Below, in pieces: positions 1 through 10,866 of a stretch of 64,000 nt of DNA; the stretch's first letter is position 1, and each line of letters opens with the position of its first letter. The notes beneath the pieces were generated by a model. The model had not been told where the DNA came from. It made no database searches and saw only the letters and a list, made by a program, of their open reading frames with translations. Where the stretch lies: positions 118,044,738-118,108,737 of the forward strand of contig OX375881.1 in the NCBI GenBank assembly GCA_947359465.1, written 5' to 3'. Made by a program: the position numbers and the translations under genes. Source of the stretch: Metellina segmentata. Its lineage: Eukaryota; Arthropoda; Arachnida; Araneae; Tetragnathidae.

Positions 1-146
1 TTTCAAAGCCCATTTATTAAACAAAAGATAAAGAACACAAAAGATGGTGTACTTATGATACCAATCATAAAAACTACGATTTTTGCTCACTGAAGCAATT
101 ACAAAAAACCGTACAAAAACTTAACATGACATGGTTGGTATGTTGG

Positions 147-1957
147 TTAATACATTGTGTGTCTCCCAATCGATGAAATACAGTCCGTACAACGCCAAGA
201 CATGTTGAGGATCAAATTATTGAGCTGATCTTGGGGAAGATCACTCCACTCAGCAAGCAATGCTCTCCGAAGTTCCGGTACACAAGTTGGAGGTGGTTGA
301 CAGGCTGCAACTCGTCGGTCCAGCATGTCCCACACATGCTCTATCGAATTCAAGTCAGGTGAAAATGCTAGCTATTCCATACGGGTGATATCCTCAGATT
401 AAAAGCATTCGTTTACAATATTTGCAAGGTGAGGACGGACATTGTCATCCATAAACTCAAATTATGCGCCCATGGAACCCCTAAACAAATGTACATGTTG
501 ATCCAGAATGATGTCCGATAAATTTGGTCTCTCATGGTTCCGATTTGAACATGTAGATTTTTTCTGGAGACCAGTATAATTCCGCCCCAAACGAGCAATC
601 CTGCACCACCGTAACGGTATCGTTCAATGATGTTGTCTTGGTGGTAGCGGGTACCTGGCGTTCTCCGTATGAAAGTCCGCCGTGAATCAGACTGCAAGCT
701 AAACCTGGACTCATCGGAAAACAATCCTTACTTGCCCAATGTGACAATGTTCACATCGCATGTTCTCTACTCCAGGCTAACCGTTAACGACAGTGAGTTG
801 CCGTGAGCGGAACACATCTGACAGGCCTGCGAGCATATAGACCAACATGTCCCAAACGTCTGTAAACGGGGTTTACCTTGAAACTGTCATACACATGAAT
901 GAAGATAAATGACAAGAAAGTTCAAATGCTGAGCTACGTCTGCTTTTTTGCAGTAAAGCTTCGGTTTCCTAAGAAAGCGTAGCCGTGATCTAGCGGCCGT
1001 GATGTATCGGTGGGTGACGTCACTAAAACGTTGCTTATACTAACACATGGTGTTGGTTTCCTAGAGAGCGGTGTTTGTGAGCGTAACAAAAATGATCGGA
1101 GCCGCCATTTCCATGACTGGCGTCATAGCGGTCTCAAACAGATGGGGAACGTTTTTTCTCTTGTAGCGGCCAGATTTCATTTCCTGCTCCAAACGATTCG
1201 AACGGAGAGGAGCGAAATAAATAAACATTTTTGACTGCCATTGATTAATTCGGTTTTGTAAAATCGCGATCGTTAAACACAGAATAAAAATTTCAACGGA
1301 TTTGAAAGCTGCGGAAAATTTGACACCAGATCGATACCTTAAATGTGATTTTCTTTAAATAAATAATTAATTATTTTATAAATAATTAAATAATCAAATG
1401 GTAAATAATTGAATAATAAAACTGTTTTTGATATCGATCTGGCGTAGAAATTTACGCTGATTTGAAATCTGTTGAAATTTTCACTCTACCTTCAACGATC
1501 CCGAAGTTAGAATCTTTAAACTAGAGAATAAAAAAACCACTTTGTTTTGTTTCTCGAATAAAACAAACCACGACAGCCGTCTGTGTTGCCCATTCTCCAA
1601 CGTATTCTGTCCGTCTAAGTTGACACGTCGGGATTTTTGTTTAGACGGCCGTCTAGTTATGCCCGCGGAATCATGACGTATCACGGCTGTTAGATAACGG
1701 CTCCACTTTCTTAGGAAACCAAAGCTTTACTGCCAAATACCGGCCGTCATTCGGAGTTGTAATTCGGGGGAGACCTGTACTGTAACGTCTACTGACATTT
1801 CCATCATTTTGTAATCTTTGCCAAAGCCTAGAGATGACACTTTGGGCAATTCCAAGTTCTGCTGAAACTTCCGTCTGAGTACGCCCACATTCCAAGCGGG
1901 CGATAATTCTACCACGTAAAAAATCGTCGACATGCGTTCTCTGTGCTATAACTATTC
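147..1957 (-). pseudogene. Tc1-family transposase, decayed and split by an insertion
   Basis: Cut-and-paste DNA transposase of the Tc1/mariner superfamily. Read on the minus strand, the N-terminal helix-turn-helix part (about 1957-1735) contains RGRIIARLECGRTQTEV and ISRLWQRLQNDGNVSRRYS. The piece near 750-950 contains VYRRLGHVGLYARRPVRC. The catalytic part shows FSDESRFSLQSDSRR (first Asp), FMDDN near 440 (second Asp) and SIEHVWDMLDRR near 330 (Glu), so all three catalytic acids are visible. In-frame stops replace Gln (CF*SED) and Trp (ME*LA), and several frameshifts separate the blocks, so it is dead. Without the 772-bp insertion at 956-1727 the span is about 345 codons, the usual family length of about 340. 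The family call is firm. The start is approximate because the first codons are degraded. Confidence 0.88.
956..1727. mobile_element. TA-flanked foldback/MITE-like element inserted in the Tc1 transposase
   Basis: The ends are inverted repeats: the left begins AAGCTTCGGTTTCCTAAGAA and the right end reads AAGCTTTGGTTTCCTAAGAA on the other strand, with similarity running about 50 bp. The element is flanked by TA at 954-955 and 1728-1729. Removing the element and one TA gives an in-frame YLAVLQKS junction in the transposase, which supports these boundaries. A second inverted pair lies inside: 1265-1345 and the complement of about 1425-1500 share GATCGTT, AAAATTTCAAC and CCAGATCGATA. It is therefore a long imperfect foldback structure. 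No transposase is encoded. TA duplication points to mobilisation by a Tc1/mariner-type enzyme. Confidence 0.8.
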
Positions 1958-1959
1958 GA

Positions 1960-2464
1960 TTGTGGCACTGAGCGGCTTACAGAACGCTTGTGAACAATTT
2001 TACTTCTTTGCTACCATTCCTTATAAGTACCTCTCTTACACTCTCGTTACTGTGATCAATCGGTGTCATCTGATGGTTTCCTGTAATTTGGATATTATTC
2101 TTGAATATGTGTGCGATAATTCTACAGGTGAAATTTTTACTTTAGAGTTCGATTTCCGTAACATTTTGAATTATCCTTAATTTATGGACATGTGTGTATA
2201 TTATCATTATTAAAATAAATGCATTATTGGTAAGAATGCACATGCACTTTCAGATTTTTATATTCTCATTAAATTAAAAAGATTAGAAAAAGAATCATTA
2301 GAACTCTTCATGAACTATAACATTTGCACAAAATTAATCAGTTTTTGCTGTAGTAAATACATATAAACATTTTCCTAGTTGGTTCTTCAAAAAACATACT
2401 CTAAGTTACACATAAAAATCAAGTGAATAAAAATTTCATTTTTGTCGTGTAATTATTTATATTA
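1960..2464. other. No recognisable feature
   Basis: AT-rich sequence between the Tc1 element and the mariner scrap. I see no open frame, repeat or RNA gene that I can support. Confidence 0.4.
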
Positions 2465-2465
2465 C

Positions 2466-2700
2466 TAGGGGGCCCCTTCCGATGCTCGCTTATGTTCGCA
2501 AGTCGTAACGGCAGTTTTCAGTTCAGTTCAGGGAGTGTCTTAGGACTTGTCTGCCACACCTTTCTCTTCAAATAACCCAATAAGAAGAAATCGCGATGGT
2601 TTAAATCCGGGGAATAGGGCGGCCATTCAATACCACCTAGGAAGTGCCATGGGTAATCCAATCCAATGATTCGATCGTGAAAATGTTCATTGAGTACTTC
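2466..2700 (-). pseudogene. Mariner-type transposase C-terminal fragment
   Basis: On the minus strand the translation contains WPPYSPDLNHRDFFLLGYLK followed by KVWQTSPKTLPEL. This matches the PHSPDL...DFFLWG block that carries the last catalytic acid in mariner transposases; the usual final Asp/Pro context is altered to NHRD. Only about 75 residues survive, and an in-frame stop follows LPELN. A SINE-A fragment abuts it on the right. Confidence 0.65.
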
Positions 2701-2710
2701 GAAAACTTAA

Positions 2711-2830
2711 CACGAGGTAACACGACAGATTTAACATGCACCATCTCTCCTCGGTACACGAAGGTCTTTGGTTGGATTCGATCTCGCAACCCTTCTGTTG
2801 CTAATCCCTTAGTGTACCAACGCCTCCCCT
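2711..2830 (-). mobile_element. SINE-A head fragment
   Basis: Contains the minus-strand forms of the tRNA-like head and first body block: ACGACAGATTTAAC, GGTCTTTGGTTGGATTCGA and the B-box region followed by GTTGCTAATCCCTTAG. The rest of the body is missing. Confidence 0.75.
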
Positions 2831-3801
2831 CACGCTATAAGGACCGCATATGAAAAGGGATCAATCGTAAAATTGTATATTGATAGGATTGAGTTAACAA
2901 TCTCATTCTTCTTAACAAATGCTGAGACTTAAGTGTCAGCCACACATAAAATGCAGGTCCCGGCGTGCGGAGTTCCCCATTGTACAGTGATTCATGCGAT
3001 TTCGTCGTCTCGGGACTCCCCGCGAAAAGCATTTCCATGCCGCCCGAAAGCCGTGCAGGTAAATCACGGAGGTCAACACCTACGCTCGAATACGGTGGAA
3101 TGCGGTCCCAGCGGTCATCCATTCCATCTCACGAAATCCATCTTGTTTACAGTTCATTTCCGCAGTCCACGAGGAAAGAATAGGAAGCTCTATGCTTGCG
3201 TCATCGATTCAAGAAAGTTCTCGCGCTGACAACGAATTCGCAGTGAAGGAGCCTTCTTTAAACTTTCGCTGCCAAAGCTCATATGGTGCGTTGATAGTTA
3301 TTGCTCCGCAGTAGAAATGGGGTTTTCTTAGGAGTCAATACCAGAATAGATTGGCGAAAGCTCACCCAACACATTTGCAATTTAATCCGTCTGTTAGAGG
3401 TTTATTTGATAACATTTGTCTCTTTTTGTGACGAACGCTCAGCAGAACTATCGTCTCTACAACTCATACTACAAGATTTATTTTAGTAACTACTAAAGTT
3501 ATAAATTCAAAACAAGATGCCATTACAACTAACTTCAAACCTTTACTCCACGACAATACCAGCAAACACAACTAACATATAATGCCGATTGAAGCGGAGA
3601 ATAAATGTTGAGGCGCAGCTCTGCTCTGGCTACTGAGATATCACTCCACACCAAGCGTTGGCGCGTGATTGACTCTTTAAAGTTGATGCCACATCACGCT
3701 CTGGCGCAAGTTCTACAGCGAAAGTGCTAAGTAGCCACTAGGTGAAGGCATTCTCCATATGTGGTTGATATTCAGTACCTAGGTCTCTGTTATAATGGTA
3801 G
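2831..3801. other. Unclassified sequence
   Basis: Of lower AT content than its surroundings around 2950-3250. Overlapping open frames of under 100 codons exist on both strands but none resembles a known protein or shows coding structure. No repeat recognised. Confidence 0.35.
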
Positions 3802-3931
3802 GTTCGTCATCCGACCGTGGTTAAAAATTACTCGGTTACCTCGAATCTTTTACATCGGGGAATGATTCCGAACCGTTGCCAATACCCCATTGTGTTACTC
3901 CAGTGCGACGTTATTTAAATACCTACTTACC
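3802..3931 (+). mobile_element. SINE-A, 3' part
   Basis: Begins in the body at TCGTCATCCGACCGTGG and runs through CCAGTGCGACGTTA to the tail ACCTACTTACC. The head and first half of the body are absent. Confidence 0.8.
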
Positions 3932-3981
3932 ATTATGAAGTATGCATTTTTAATGTATTTTGATATTATCGTATGCGCAGA

Positions 3982-4180
3982 ATTTTGAATCACGTCTCAG
4001 ATGGCGAGGTCACTCCTGATCTGGAACCCTACTTACCAAACTGCCACACCATGTCAATGTGAGGACATTTTAGGCCACATTAGATTTAACGTGCATCAGC
4101 CTCCTTTGTTCACGATGTTCTTTGGTTGGATTTGAAATTACAATCCTCCGGTTGCTCTTCCAACCAGGAAACCGCAGCCC
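3982..4180 (-). mobile_element. SINE-A, 5' two thirds
   Basis: Minus-strand body blocks ATGGCGAGGTCAC, CTTACCAAACTGCCACACCA and TTAACGTGCATCAGCC, then the head GGTTGCTCTTCCAACCAGG. The 3' end is missing. Confidence 0.8.
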
Positions 4181-4291
4181 TTTGCAATTCTAATTAGCTT
4201 AAAATTTTGGTAAAAGTCCAGAGGAATGTAAGGTATTTGAAAAGTGCAGATAGCGAAGGGTCAGAAGTAGTTAAGCCAATTATTAAATATA

Positions 4292-5122
4292 TCTACTATT
4301 ATAGAAGGAAGTGTCCGATTTCTGTTTTCTGTTTCTAAAGTCCTGACGAAACTATGGCACTTACAGTAATGGCACACAGGTAGTTCAAATTTTTTGCAAT
4401 TTTGGGGTCGCGGCGAATTTTAAAATTCAATCTAGATCATTTTTAAATGAATTTAATAAGTTTTTTCGTCGCTCTTTCTTCTATCGGAAATGAAGAACCA
4501 CATGCATATTGACTTTTTCTAACTCTGCGACGTCACTATTGACCTCATGCTCGGAATCATGGTAAGTTTTTTTCAGCTTTCTAGTATTCAAAATAAATGG
4601 GTAATGGTAATGGTAATTTTAGTTAACGTCGTACTAGAGCAACACAACGGGCTATTGACGACGGTCCGGGATCAGTCCCTTGAGAGAAAGATCCGACAAA
4701 ATAAATGGGAATGGCCGCTAACAGATTCGAATGATCTTTGTTTGATTCGAGATAAATTCATTTTGATTTGTTGAGAAACAGATTCGAGTGAAGCAAAAGA
4801 AATTATTGAAGTCATCAATGGCATTCTTCAGTGCTTTTTTTTTATCTCATCGATCGTAAAGATAGAATAAGAATTTTTACCATTTTGATATCTGCGGAAA
4901 ATTTTACATCATATAGATACCGTATACATTTCATTTTCTTTTAATAACTAATTTTTCAATTAAATATTTATATTTTTTGGTTTATGAAGCAAACCAACAC
5001 CACGGTCAAGTGATGGCTGTTATCCATGAGGCTACGAATTCCCATTTGGTATGTGAAGCAAACCAATAACTCCCCAAAAGCAACTGGCACGGGCAACGCC
5101 GGGCTAGCCACGCTGTGGCTAG
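4292..5122 (+). mobile_element. Non-autonomous Helitron, complete ends
   Basis: Rolling-circle type element. It starts TCTACTATTATAGAAGG after an A and ends GGCTAG before a T, the A|TC...CTAG|T arrangement expected of Helitrons. Just before the end is a perfect 6-bp hairpin AGCCAC-GCT-GTGGCT, preceded by the typical GGGCAACGCCGGG. It encodes no Rep/helicase, so it is non-autonomous. A second copy with the same 5' end and internal blocks lies at 14613-15440, and a 5' scrap at 29843. A SINE-B has inserted at 4602. Confidence 0.82.
4602..4696 (-). mobile_element. SINE-B, 5'-truncated, with perfect 13-bp TSD
   Basis: A 95-bp copy holding only the 3' end: tail GTAATGGTAATGGTAATTTT and body GTCGTACTAGAGCAACACAA through AGGGAAAGATCCG-like sequence. 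It is flanked by CAAAATAAATGGG at 4589-4601 and 4697-4709. Target-primed insertion inside the Helitron, so it is younger than that element. Confidence 0.92.
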
Positions 5123-5299
5123 TTACTTATAAAAAATGTCTAAAGCCTGTACAAGGAGTTAAGATTCGAATGATGGCGAAAGGTTGATAGCAAAAGTTGC
5201 ATCTTATTGAGAAGGCTATTTTCTACAATGCAAACAGAAAACTTGATATTTCGGCACCAGCGCCAATTAGACCAGTTGTCATTGGTCATTTCCGAATAC

Positions 5300-5460
5300 T
5301 TTGGAACGTTTTAATCGGCCTATTTTATAGAATAGAGTTCTTCAGAAACATTCTATTGCTCCTTTAGAAAATAATCCTTTGGAAGTGTTTTATTGTTCCT
5401 TTAGTAAAATAATTTTGAAACTTTTATTGCTCTATTGCATAGAACAGAATTCTTCGGATA
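5300..5460 (-). repeat. Short block of the 41-bp minisatellite family (reverse orientation)
   Basis: Three to four degenerate units with ATTCTATTGCTCCTTTAGAA and AATAATCCTTTGGAAG. These are the complement of the 8455-9150 array unit. Confidence 0.65.
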
Positions 5461-5462
5461 GG

Positions 5463-5734
5463 GGACCTTGGTAGCCCGGATGAAAGAGCAACAGATTATC
5501 ATCAGGAAGGGCCACCGTGCACAATGGGGGCTGATGTACGTTCGATGTGTCTGCAATGTCCTCACTTTGGAGTGGTGTGGAGTTTTGAAGTTTGGTACCA
5601 GCTGAGGTGTGACCTTGTCATCTGACCGTTGTTCAAAATTACGCGTGCTTTGTTTTCGGATCTTTCCCTTCTGCTTGTATCCTGGACCATCGCCAATAAT
5701 GTTTGTGAGATGTTAGTTAAAATACCTATCTACC
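5463..5734 (+). mobile_element. SINE-A, nearly complete but diverged
   Basis: Head GGTAGCCCGGATGAAAGAGCA, a small deletion over the B-box, body CACCGTGCACAATGGGGGCT and CTTGTCATCTGACCG, and tail ACCTATCTACC. Confidence 0.85.
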
Positions 5735-7581
5735 GTCGAAAAAGTTTATACTGAACAAAAAAAAATCAAAATTTGTTAGAATTCATGCAGTCGATTAGTC
5801 ATTACTCCTAGGGTTGAAATAATGTAAAATCGTAGGTAGAACAGAAAATAGATGCCGAATCCTTTTAATATGGAGTTAAATATGGGTAAAATATGTTTAA
5901 GGTATTCAAACACGTTGAAAATGTCGTTTTTGACTCAAAATTCCAAAAAAACATTCTTGATTTTATTTGATAGAGTATTTATTTGACTTTCCAGAGTATA
6001 TTTGATTTTTCGCTAAGTTAATTAGTTGCAAAGATATTAAGATTTTAATCAAGGCGGGGTAAAACAGGAAGTAAGTATTCAAAACACCGGAAATGCCATT
6101 AAAAGTTCAAAAACCTGTAAAAATTTTAATACATGAAATTTACTTTTCTTTGTAAATATAATTTTTGAAAGGTTTCTCAAATGTTTATATGGTTTCTCTT
6201 TTGGAAATAGTGTTAACATTTTTAAAGAGAAGTGAAGATTTAAGAGAAATATTTTTTCTCTAAATTAATATTTATGCATTATTTCCTCACTTTAAATATT
6301 ATAACACATAACGTTATTGATAGATTCTCGTAAAGTTTTGAGAACTTGTTCTTATTGTCTAGGGAATGAACTCGAATAATTATGCTGTTTTGGAAAGTTT
6401 TAATTTATTTAAGAAATATGACTGTAAACTATCAAAAATATTGCATTCATTTTTCGATCACTTGCAAAATATATTGTTTATTTAAATATTCTTTTGATTC
6501 TAGTCCATTCCCTCGAAAAATGCGTGCAGTTTATATTAATAGTATTATTTTAAAAATGGGTTGAATAAATTTTTATGTAGCACGTTTGAAGTTTATGACT
6601 CATTTCTTTGTAATTTCATACATAATTATCATTTCTAGAAAATTATTAAGATATATTTTAAATATTTATATACTATTGTTATTTTTTAATATCACTAACA
6701 TAAAAATATCATTAAAATGTTTATACACCGCATTTTTAAGAAAAGGGTCCCGAACGTGTCCGGATACTTTATATAAACTCTTTCTCTAAACGAAAACTCA
6801 ATTGGAACAAGTTGGAAACAGAGAAAAACATTGGGCAGTGTTACAAGAATTTTCTGTAGAAGTTGCTTTTCCTTGTATATACCTTTTATGCAGAAAAACA
6901 AACTCTTTACACAGAGGGGAAGCCAGTTAGGAAAAATCCAAAATTATTGTTATTCATTTAACAAAACCAATTTTTTTAGTGATAATTAAGCTCATATTTT
7001 AAATCAATAATCAATAAAAAAAATCAGTTTTCATTTTGAATTGTATTTTATATCATGATTTTAATATGTTTTTCAATCCGAAATACACACTTATTATAAA
7101 CTCTACTCCTATGTTAATTTTCAATAATTTTGTAATAAATAAATTTCTACAATATCGTTATAGTATATGCAAAAGATATAGGGAGAGCTTTTCTAAAATG
7201 TATTTACGAGTTTTCATTAAAAAAAATATATTTTACTCACTATACGTTAAATTTCTATAAAAATTTCAAATTGTTTATGTTTATTAATTTGTATAAATTT
7301 TTCTGAACTGTTTATAGAAAAAAGCTCTCCTCTTGCCTGTTAAACAGTTATTCAAAACCTAAAAAATGTAAACAGTTTAACTCTAAGTGAATATATCAAA
7401 AAGCCTTAGTACTTTGAACTTTGGCAAAATTGGAAAAAACTGATTTTGAAATAATCGTATTTTAAGTATAAAATACAGCAGAAGTTAACGAAAACAACTT
7501 ACTTTTTGCAAGTTCTATGTTTTTACTACTTTCTATTACATTAAGACTCTTATCCAACTAAGAGTTTTTACCGTAAACTCG
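5735..7581. other. SINE-poor AT-rich stretch with no gene
   Basis: Very AT-rich sequence without recognised elements. Open frames here are short and low in complexity. Confidence 0.45.
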
Positions 7582-7585
7582 TATG

Positions 7586-7660
<75 letters not shown>
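7582..7660. repeat. (TA)n microsatellite
   Basis: About 40 uninterrupted TA units after a GTATGTATATG lead-in. It produces artificial Ile-Tyr open frames on the minus strand. Confidence 0.98.
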
Positions 7661-7663
<3 letters not shown>

Positions 7664-8454
7664 AAAGTCAGTTTTATCTCTGATGACAACTGAGTGATTT
7701 GTGATAATTCGCTGAAAAAATATATATTTCTTGTTTAATGAACTGAAAAAAAAAATATTTGATTGGATCAGTTTTAAAATAAACCACCACTGTATAAACC
7801 ACACCTTCTTTTTTCTACATTTTTCTTTTTCTATAAACGAGCTTTTTTTGGAGGGATAAGCATACGACAAAATATAGCGTTATTTTTTCAATGTGCTTGC
7901 TTTAATGGCGTCACCACATGTTTTACATGAGGATCTGGATTTGGTCCTTTAGCTTTCGCCGATTGATACAAGAACCAGGAGTCTACACTTTAAGGGTATT
8001 TAAAATGTTTGGAATAATCATCGGTAGATACACTATGATATAATGTTACATAAATTGAGGTTTTCATGGAAACCGAAGCCAATGGTTGGCAATCGATTAT
8101 TTAGTTAGAAGGTCAAATAAAACTTAAAAAACAGCTGGAAGCATTTTCCTTCGACTCTGAAATTTCGCCCATTTGTCCTTGAATATCTGATGTATCGTTT
8201 TATCCAATAAACCAAAAAACTCGTAAATTTTTTTTCTTCGAATTTTTGGGTTTAGGTTTTTTTTAAATCTGACACGGAGCTTGTAACGATTACTAATCTG
8301 TACTCGTACAACATGGCCATCGTAGCTAAGGTAGCATAATGATGGTGCAGTAGAACGGTTCCACAGACAAAAAAGCATAGCAAACATAACAAAATTCATA
8401 CAAACATAACAAGCATTCATAACAAAATTTCAAGAGTTCTTTCCAAAGGATCAT
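7661..8454. other. No recognisable feature
   Basis: AT-rich. A 98-codon minus-strand frame at 8124-8420 has no family resemblance and no supporting context. Confidence 0.35.
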
Positions 8455-9150
8455 ATCCCCCAAACCCACACACAATATAATATATTCAGAGCATTCTATT
8501 CCAAGGAAATGACCAATAGAGTTTTATCAGAGGATTATTATTCAAGGACAGGACCAATAGAATGGCACCAAAAGATCCTATTCGAAGGAAAAATCAATAG
8601 AATATTTCGAAAGGATTTTATCTAAGAAAAGAATCAATTGTACTCTTCTTCAAAGGATTATATTGCAAGGGAAGTGTTAATAGAATCGTTCCAAAGATTT
8701 TTATCCCAAAGAAATGACAAATAGAATATTTCCAAAAAATTATATTTCAAGAACAGGACCGATGCAATGGCCCCAAAATATTCTATTTCAAGCAAAGGAC
8801 CCATGAAATTGTTCTAAAGGATTGTGTTCCAAGGAAAGGATTTACAGAATTGTTCCAAAGCATTCTATTCCAAGGAAAGGACCCATTGAATCGTTCCAAA
8901 GAAAGATTCCCTATTAAGGAAAGGAGCAATACAATCTTTCCAAAGGAACCTATCCCAAGAAAATTCTCAATAGAATATGTTTAAAGAATTTTATACACAG
9001 AAATTTACAGAATATTTCCGGAGGATATTTCAAGGACAGGACCAATAAAATGGCCCCAAAGGATTATTTTCCAAGGGTAGGACCCATAGGATTGTTCCAA
9101 AGCATTCTTTTCCAAGGAAAGGACCCATCAAATCGTTACAAAGAAAGATT
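8455..9150 (+). repeat. Degenerate 41-bp minisatellite, about 17 units
   Basis: Tandem units near the consensus GGACCAATAGAATNGTTCCA AAGGATTCTATTCCAAGGAAA (41 bp), diverged by substitutions and small indels. The last two higher-order blocks repeat almost identically: one containing CAAAGCATTCTATTCCAAGG and AAGAAAGATTCC near 8855, and one near 9095. Related scraps occur at 5300, 12930, 26880 and 32425. Confidence 0.85.
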
Positions 9151-10564
9151 CCATGTTAAAAAAAACAACGAAACAAATCTGACTAAAGATCAAAAGCTTG
9201 CATGAATTCCTTAGAAAGGTGTGGTTCCTTAGTCATTCATTGTGCCGGGGGTTAAAAGCGACACTCCATCACTCAGCATCAGAGGGTTCAATTGATTAAA
9301 CCCTCCAAAAGAAAAACAATACAAGTTTTGCATTGATCTTCAACTGGATTCAGTTCAGTGTCACGGTACACGCGGACAGCAATGTGTGTCATGGCAGTAC
9401 CACAATCCAAGGAGGGTCGGATTATTCAAAGCGGTTCCGTGCGGGAATAGCCGCATTAATTCCTAACACATCTTTAGCTCGGGAGAGGAGCATTATTAAA
9501 CTCTCCCGAGTTCAGCCACCCAAAATTAATCTCCAGTTTCGGCCGAGAGAGCGAAAACGAGTTCAACAGCTGAACACTCTTCGCTTCGCAATTTGCGAAA
9601 TCTCGTATAATTTGCCCTATTCAGCATAAATTAATGATTCGAATGTCGACCATCCGGTTTACCAGGGTTCTTTCCGCATCGTTATTTTTACAGTTCTTCC
9701 CCCGAAACCGAACGCTGGCGTTCAGGGATTAATGTCCCGAAGAACGTAAAGGATGACCCCCGAAAACTGATTACGGCTCTTGGCTTTATTAAATTGAAAT
9801 TTATGAGCGGGAATCGGAGAAAAAAATCCATATTTTTTCAAATTTTTCTTCTGTGTGGCGCGTTTTTCTTCCATTATTCCGGTCATTCGTCTAAAAGATA
9901 GATTTGCTGAATGTGTTCTTTAATCTTTTAACGCTTAATATAATCAAAAGACGCGATTTAGTTTCAGAGTTTTATTAGAGATCCATTTTTAATCAAAAAT
10001 GTAATTTGGCAACAGCGGAGAGAGAGCGAAGGCGATTAAGATAAATTTTGCGGAGAAATGTGCGCGGTATCGATTCAGTATAATTGTCGACGAAGTGGTT
10101 CTTGTGTCGTATAAAACCGAGTTTCCGTCATATCCCGATGTTTTACGGCATTTTTCGCCTCTCATTTCATTTATTTTGACGTAAATGCTTCATTTTTTAC
10201 TTCTAACGACCTCAAGGGGAAGAGAAAAAAGTTTAACAAGTGCCTGTTTGAAAATTAACAGCAACATTAGATAAAGGATGCGTTCCCAGAACGAAGTGGT
10301 TAGATTAAATATTTAAATAGAAGGCGTTCGCACTGTGTTACTCATAAAATAATATTTACCCCCCCCCCAAAAAAAAAAAAAAAAAAAAAACACACAAAAT
10401 TCTGAAAACTAAATCGAAAATTTTCTTCCAAATCCTCCGTAACCATTTTCATAAATTGTGCTGTCGAACGCGTTCTTAAATCTTAATTTTGAACTATCTA
10501 AAATGAATCCAATTACCAGACCCCCTATATTGGTGATTAATGCTTGCATTAAAATTAGATTGGT
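9151..10564. other. Gene-free stretch with a GC-richer island and a C9/A21 run
   Basis: About 9320-9830 is less AT-rich than the surroundings, free of repeats and contains TAATTCC and AAATTAATCTCC sites. It carries a 98-codon plus-strand frame (9333-9629) of unknown identity, which I do not call a gene. A homopolymer run CCCCCCCCC then A(21) lies near 10362-10390. Confidence 0.35.
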
Positions 10565-10866
10565 AGACATTTTAATGAACATGGAACGGAACAAATATGA
10601 CGGGCTATTATCGAAGATCCGGGATCAAGCCCAAAGGGAAAGTACAGAGTAAAATACCGCTCCATTTTGAACTACGGTCAAATGAAGAGGTTACACTTGA
10701 GATGGCATTTCACTCTCCAAACTACCACACCAACGTGAGGAAGTCTGAGGCCACGAAATATTTAATGTGTACCAACACCCTTCTACACGACGGTCTTTGG
10801 TTGGATTCGAACTCGCAACCCTCCGTTTTCTAAAGCGTTACTCTCCGAACCGGGTCACCTCGGCCC
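10565..10866 (-). mobile_element. SINE-A, nearly full length
   Basis: Minus-strand body from GACGGGCTATTATCGAAG through CCGGGATCAAGCCC, TCCAAACTACCACACCAACG and ACACGACGGTCTTTGGTTGG to the head GAACCGGGTCACCTCGGCC. Confidence 0.88.

Noticed and set aside
7568..7870. 100-codon minus-strand frame with (IY)n
   Set aside because: Artefact of the (TA)n microsatellite.
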